A stretch of DNA of 34,753 nucleotides from Clostridia bacterium (lineage in GTDB: Bacteria; Bacillota; Clostridia; Oscillospirales; CAG-272): positions 1 to 34,753 of the forward strand of contig JAFSCG010000030.1 of NCBI GenBank assembly GCA_017436885.1, in the 5' to 3' direction. Every line of letters begins with the position of its first letter. The stretch's first letter is position 1. The notes below the pieces were generated by a model. The model had not been told where the DNA came from and ran no database searches. It saw only the letters and a program-made list of their open reading frames with translations. The position numbers and the translations under genes are program-made. This document shows, in pieces, positions 32,442 to 34,753 of the stretch.

Positions 32442-33482
32442 TCAGTAAATAAACTTGTGATTCTCTTCAACGAACGTTTCGTAAATGGCTGCTAAGTTTT
32501 CGATTGGCTGTTCTCCGTCAAGAGCCTTTGCCGGAGCAAGGATGAAGCCGCCGCCGACACCAAGCTCGCGGCGAAGACGGCGTATCTCGGCACGGATTTG
32601 ATTGGGGGTTCCGAAATTAACGGTATCCTGAACACCGAGCGCACCGAAGAATGTAATCTTGTCGCCGTAGAGCTTCTTCACTTTGTATACGTCCATTGCC
32701 TCCGACTGAACGCTCTCAAGTACGTCAAGACCTATTTCAACCAGATCTTGCATAAGCGGCTCTACGTTTCCGCAAACGTGCTGAACGACGAGTTTGCCTG
32801 CGTCGTGCGCTTTTTTATACAGCCTTGCGATGCGCGGCTTGATATGTCTGCGCCACGTTTCTATGCTGAACATACACGTGCGCTGATCGCACCAGTCGTC
32901 GCAGATATAAAAAGCATCGCCCGGCTTGTCAAGGAAATAATCCATAAACTGATTGATAAGAACGTCAAGATGACCTATGAGCTCATCGAAAAGCTCAGGA
33001 TCGTCAATGGTCAGCATCAGCGCTTCCTCAACGCCAAGCAGACGCCACATAAGCTCCCAATGTCCTGCACCGATGTTGATAAGAGTAAACTTATCTGTGG
33101 GCAGATTGTCAAGCCATTTTTGCATAACGGCTTTTTTCTCGTCATCGAAGAAATCTTCCATTGTAGGCCACTTATAATCTCTTGGGTCTATGCCGTCCAT
33201 GGCGGGCTTTTCAAGGTGGGGAAGTCCTGCGTGCTTCCAATGCGCACCGTAAGCATCATAGAACAGTGTGGGATCGTTCGGGTCAAGTCTTTTAAACGTG
33301 TTCCATGAGTCAAAAAATGCAGGGCTTCCTTCTATAGACCAGAGTATATTCTTTTTCCAATCTTCAGAACCGTAATGCGCGGTCAATGCGTCCGAGGCTT
33401 TCCTTCCTAAACGGATATGATACGGAATGTATTCCGTTTCCTCATGATTTATCTGCGCAAGAACGTAGTCGCGGTGTGTCAT
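32442..33482 (-). CDS. Uroporphyrinogen decarboxylase (URO-D) family protein
   Basis: The 346-residue protein has a URO-D-type barrel: N-terminal HRDYVLAQINHEETEYIPY, a central FYICDDWCDQRTCMFSIETWRRHIKPRIARLYKKAHDAGKLVVQHVCGNVEPLMQDLVEIGLDVLESVQ, and ITFFGALGVQDTVNFGTP. It lacks the standard HemE N-terminal signature, so it is not a haem enzyme. It belongs to the wide group that includes corrinoid-dependent methyltransferases and many proteins linked to sugar loci of gut bacteria. VCGN would hold the zinc ligand in methyltransferases. No corrinoid protein gene is nearby. Its promoter and the AraC gene upstream suggest control by that regulator. Confidence 0.85.
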   Translation of the reverse strand: MTHRDYVLAQINHEETEYIPYHIRLGRKASDALTAHYGSEDWKKNILWSIEGSPAFFDSWNTFKRLDPNDPTLFYDAYGAHWKHAGLPHLEKPAMDGIDPRDYKWPTMEDFFDDEKKAVMQKWLDNLPTDKFTLINIGAGHWELMWRLLGVEEALMLTIDDPELFDELIGHLDVLINQFMDYFLDKPGDAFYICDDWCDQRTCMFSIETWRRHIKPRIARLYKKAHDAGKLVVQHVCGNVEPLMQDLVEIGLDVLESVQSEAMDVYKVKKLYGDKITFFGALGVQDTVNFGTPNQIRAEIRRLRRELGVGGGFILAPAKALDGEQPIENLAAIYETFVEENHKFIY

Positions 33483-33523
33483 AGTATGTTATCCTTTCTT
33501 CCATTTTAAAAGAAATAAGGTGA

Positions 33524-33576
33524 TAACTGAATTATAACACATAAGTGAGCTGCGACGGAATGTACAAACGGAAAGA
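33524..33576 (-). promoter_or_regulatory. Possible activator-dependent promoter of the URO-D gene
   Basis: TATAAT (33531-33536) has only a weak -35 (TTCCGT) 18 bases upstream. TTCCGT occurs twice, 13 bases apart, immediately upstream on the minus strand, a possible site for the adjacent AraC-type regulator. Confidence 0.4.
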
Positions 33577-33632
33577 ATGAAAGAGAATTAAATGTAAAAA
33601 AACGAAAGTTGGCTTGTTTAAAATGCAAAAAA

Positions 33633-34472
33633 CTACTTGTTTTTCGAAAAATTGAATCTGTCTACCGAGAAAAAGATTTTTTTGTATTCTCTGGGTGAGA
33701 TGCCGAACTCTTTTTTGAACTGTCGGCTGAAATGATATTCGTCATAGAATCCCAGCGCTTCGGCAATGTCGCGCATTGGCATGTACGGAAAGTTTCTTAA
33801 ATACATCTGCGCTTGCTTCAGCTTTTCTTTCAGCGCATAGCTGTGTATGGTCTGCCCGAAATGCTTTTTAAAAACAGTTTCAACGGTTTTGACGCTTTTG
33901 TTCAGCGACTCGGCTATTTCGGCATTGGAGACGTTGATATTCGAGCTCAGATCTATCTTTTTCTTAATTTCTTCCGCCAAAAGCAACTGGGAATCCTTTT
34001 TGCGGTCGGCATCGTAAAGCTCGCATAACAGCAGAGAGGAGTATGCCGATGAACGTATTCTGTCGTCGTTTATGTGTGCGAGAAGGATCATTTCAAAAAG
34101 CTTTCGAATGCTCGGTGAGGCGGAGGCATTTACTGAAAAGGAGATTGGCAGCACTTCGCCGTCGGTCGCGTTATCGGTATCGTCGATACATGCGTCGTTT
34201 TCCTCTTTTTCCATAAGCAACCATATGGTCTGAGTATTGGGAAGGCAGTTTTCTGTTCCTTTGTGGAGTATACCTGCGGGAAGGATGAGCACGTCATCCT
34301 TGCCTGCTTTTATTATCTGATCGCACACCTCAATGGTGTATCCCCCGCTTAAAATGTAAAAAATATCATGGTGCGCAAGAATGCGCGTGGGATGCGGAGC
34401 GGGTGTGATGCAGGCAACACGGTTGGCATTATAAATTTTTCTGCGTGCCGATGTGTCGAATCTATATTTCAT
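33633..34472 (-). CDS. AraC-family transcriptional regulator
   Basis: The 279-residue protein has an N-terminal cupin-like sensor domain (about 1-100, HPTRILAHHDIFYILSGGYTIEVCDQIIKAGKDDVLILPAGILHKG). The C-terminal AraC/XylS double helix-turn-helix (about 175-275) contains VSNAEIAESLNKSVKTVETVFKKHFGQTIHSYALKEKLKQAQMYL and IAEALGFYDEYHFSRQFKKEFGISPREYKK, the last with the usual F-x-x-Q-F-K-K-x-x-G-x-x-P pattern. Such proteins usually bind a sugar and activate nearby catabolic genes; the URO-D and glycosidase genes are the natural candidates. It has its own promoter. Confidence 0.93.
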   Translation of the reverse strand: MKYRFDTSARRKIYNANRVACITPAPHPTRILAHHDIFYILSGGYTIEVCDQIIKAGKDDVLILPAGILHKGTENCLPNTQTIWLLMEKEENDACIDDTDNATDGEVLPISFSVNASASPSIRKLFEMILLAHINDDRIRSSAYSSLLLCELYDADRKKDSQLLLAEEIKKKIDLSSNINVSNAEIAESLNKSVKTVETVFKKHFGQTIHSYALKEKLKQAQMYLRNFPYMPMRDIAEALGFYDEYHFSRQFKKEFGISPREYKKIFFSVDRFNFSKNK

Positions 34473-34501
34473 AATAGCTCCGAATTTCGTTTTTTTACAT
34501 C

Positions 34502-34531
34502 ATTATAATATGTTTTTTTCCTAATTGTCAA
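34502..34531 (-). promoter_or_regulatory. Promoter of the AraC regulator
   Basis: TTGACA (34526-34531) and TATAAT (34502-34507) are 18 bases apart on the minus strand. Confidence 0.85.
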
Positions 34532-34559
34532 TTCAAAAAAATCATAATGCATGGTACAA
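34532..34559 (+). promoter_or_regulatory. Promoter of the UvrC-like ORF
   Basis: TTCAAA (34532-34537) and TACAAT (34554-34559) are 16 bases apart on the plus strand, back to back with the AraC promoter. Confidence 0.6.
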
Positions 34560-34613
34560 TTTATTCGGTAATTCGTATTTCTGCAATTATTGAGCGATAT
34601 AAAGGAGAATATA

Positions 34614-34753
34614 ATGGAAATTTTAGAACAGATGGATTTGGAAATTCCGGTGTTTGGTATGTTCAAGGATGACCGCCATAAAACCAAAGGTCTGGTCGGT
34701 ATGGACGGCGAGGTGGAGCTGTCTCCGACCGGAAGTGTTTTTCATCTGCTGAC
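34614..34753 (+). CDS. UvrC C-terminal-like ORF, 5' part only (cut by window edge)
   Basis: ATG 34614 follows AAAGGAGA and a promoter. The visible 46 residues, including LEIPVFGMFKDDRHKTKGLV and ELSPTGSVFHLL, closely resemble a segment of the C-terminal nuclease half of UvrC, where D/E-IPVFGM-KDD-HRTR-LV is followed by a loop and VFRLI. In normal UvrC this lies some 450-500 residues into the protein. Here an in-frame TAA at 34569-34571 precedes the ATG, and no UvrC N-terminal sequence is upstream. It is either a stand-alone UvrC-C-like protein or the remnant of a larger gene. The rest lies outside the window. Confidence 0.65.
   Translation, partial: MEILEQMDLEIPVFGMFKDDRHKTKGLVGMDGEVELSPTGSVFHLL

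Noticed and set aside
34469..34687. Minus-strand frame over the AraC promoter and UvrC-like ORF
   Set aside because: It overlaps two opposed promoters and has no ribosome site or homology.

Overview
The window looks like chromosomal DNA of an uncultured Clostridia-type Firmicute, probably an anaerobe near the Oscillospirales or Christensenellales. The evidence is a T-box leader, a Gram-positive L10 leader, strong GGAGG-type ribosome sites, 17-bp-spaced sigma-A promoters, an ECF sigma/DUF4367 anti-sigma pair, and the lineage-typical protein sequences. The exact taxon cannot be fixed from sequence reading alone. I see no tRNA, rRNA, CRISPR array, transposase or prophage gene.

Positions 1-7030, all on the minus strand: a valine/isoleucine operon, ilvB-ilvN-ilvC-ilvD, followed by a DUF815 AAA+ ATPase and ridA. 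It is controlled by a T-box leader with a candidate valine specifier. ilvB carries an in-frame TAA stop after residue 189. Beyond the ridA terminator, a truncated lipoprotein gene runs off the left edge. The 402-bp gap 6696-7097 is filled by the T-box leader, its promoter and the rplL terminator.

Positions 7041-8234, minus strand: rplJ-rplL (L10, L7/L12) behind an L10-binding leader with a visible terminator/antiterminator switch. The 425-bp gap 8049-8474 holds this leader, two divergent promoters and a hairpin-rich segment. The segment precedes a plus-strand pyridoxamine kinase-like gene at 8475-9356. That gene is followed by a long perfect hairpin and a palindromic repeat element (about 9418-9615).

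Positions 9632-14880, minus strand: a TPR protein, a DUF4037 nucleotidyltransferase-fold protein, an ECF sigma factor and its DUF4367 anti-sigma factor are packed together with overlaps. Downstream lie two poorly known secreted or fragmentary ORFs and a beta-propeller-like lipoprotein.

Positions 14893-23231, minus strand: the most striking locus. One operon, tyrA-aroB-aroA-[aroC-CM-PDT-ACT]-[aroE-aroK]-aroQ-aroF, covers every step from E4P + PEP to chorismate, phenylpyruvate and 4-hydroxyphenylpyruvate in seven ORFs, two of them fusions. A short leader ORF rich in Tyr/Phe codons, followed by an intrinsic terminator, points to ribosome-mediated attenuation by aromatic amino acids.

Positions 23279-34753: a mixed region. 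It holds a lactonase-type beta-propeller, a tandem DUF1508 protein, an acyltransferase/zinc-ribbon plus polysaccharide deacetylase pair, an XRE regulator, an acyl-CoA ligase with a frameshift just before its catalytic lysine, an SPFH membrane protein and a membrane-anchored XRE regulator. It ends with a sugar-related locus (clan GH-A glycosidase, URO-D-family protein, AraC regulator) and the start of an ORF resembling only the C-terminal part of UvrC, cut by the window end.
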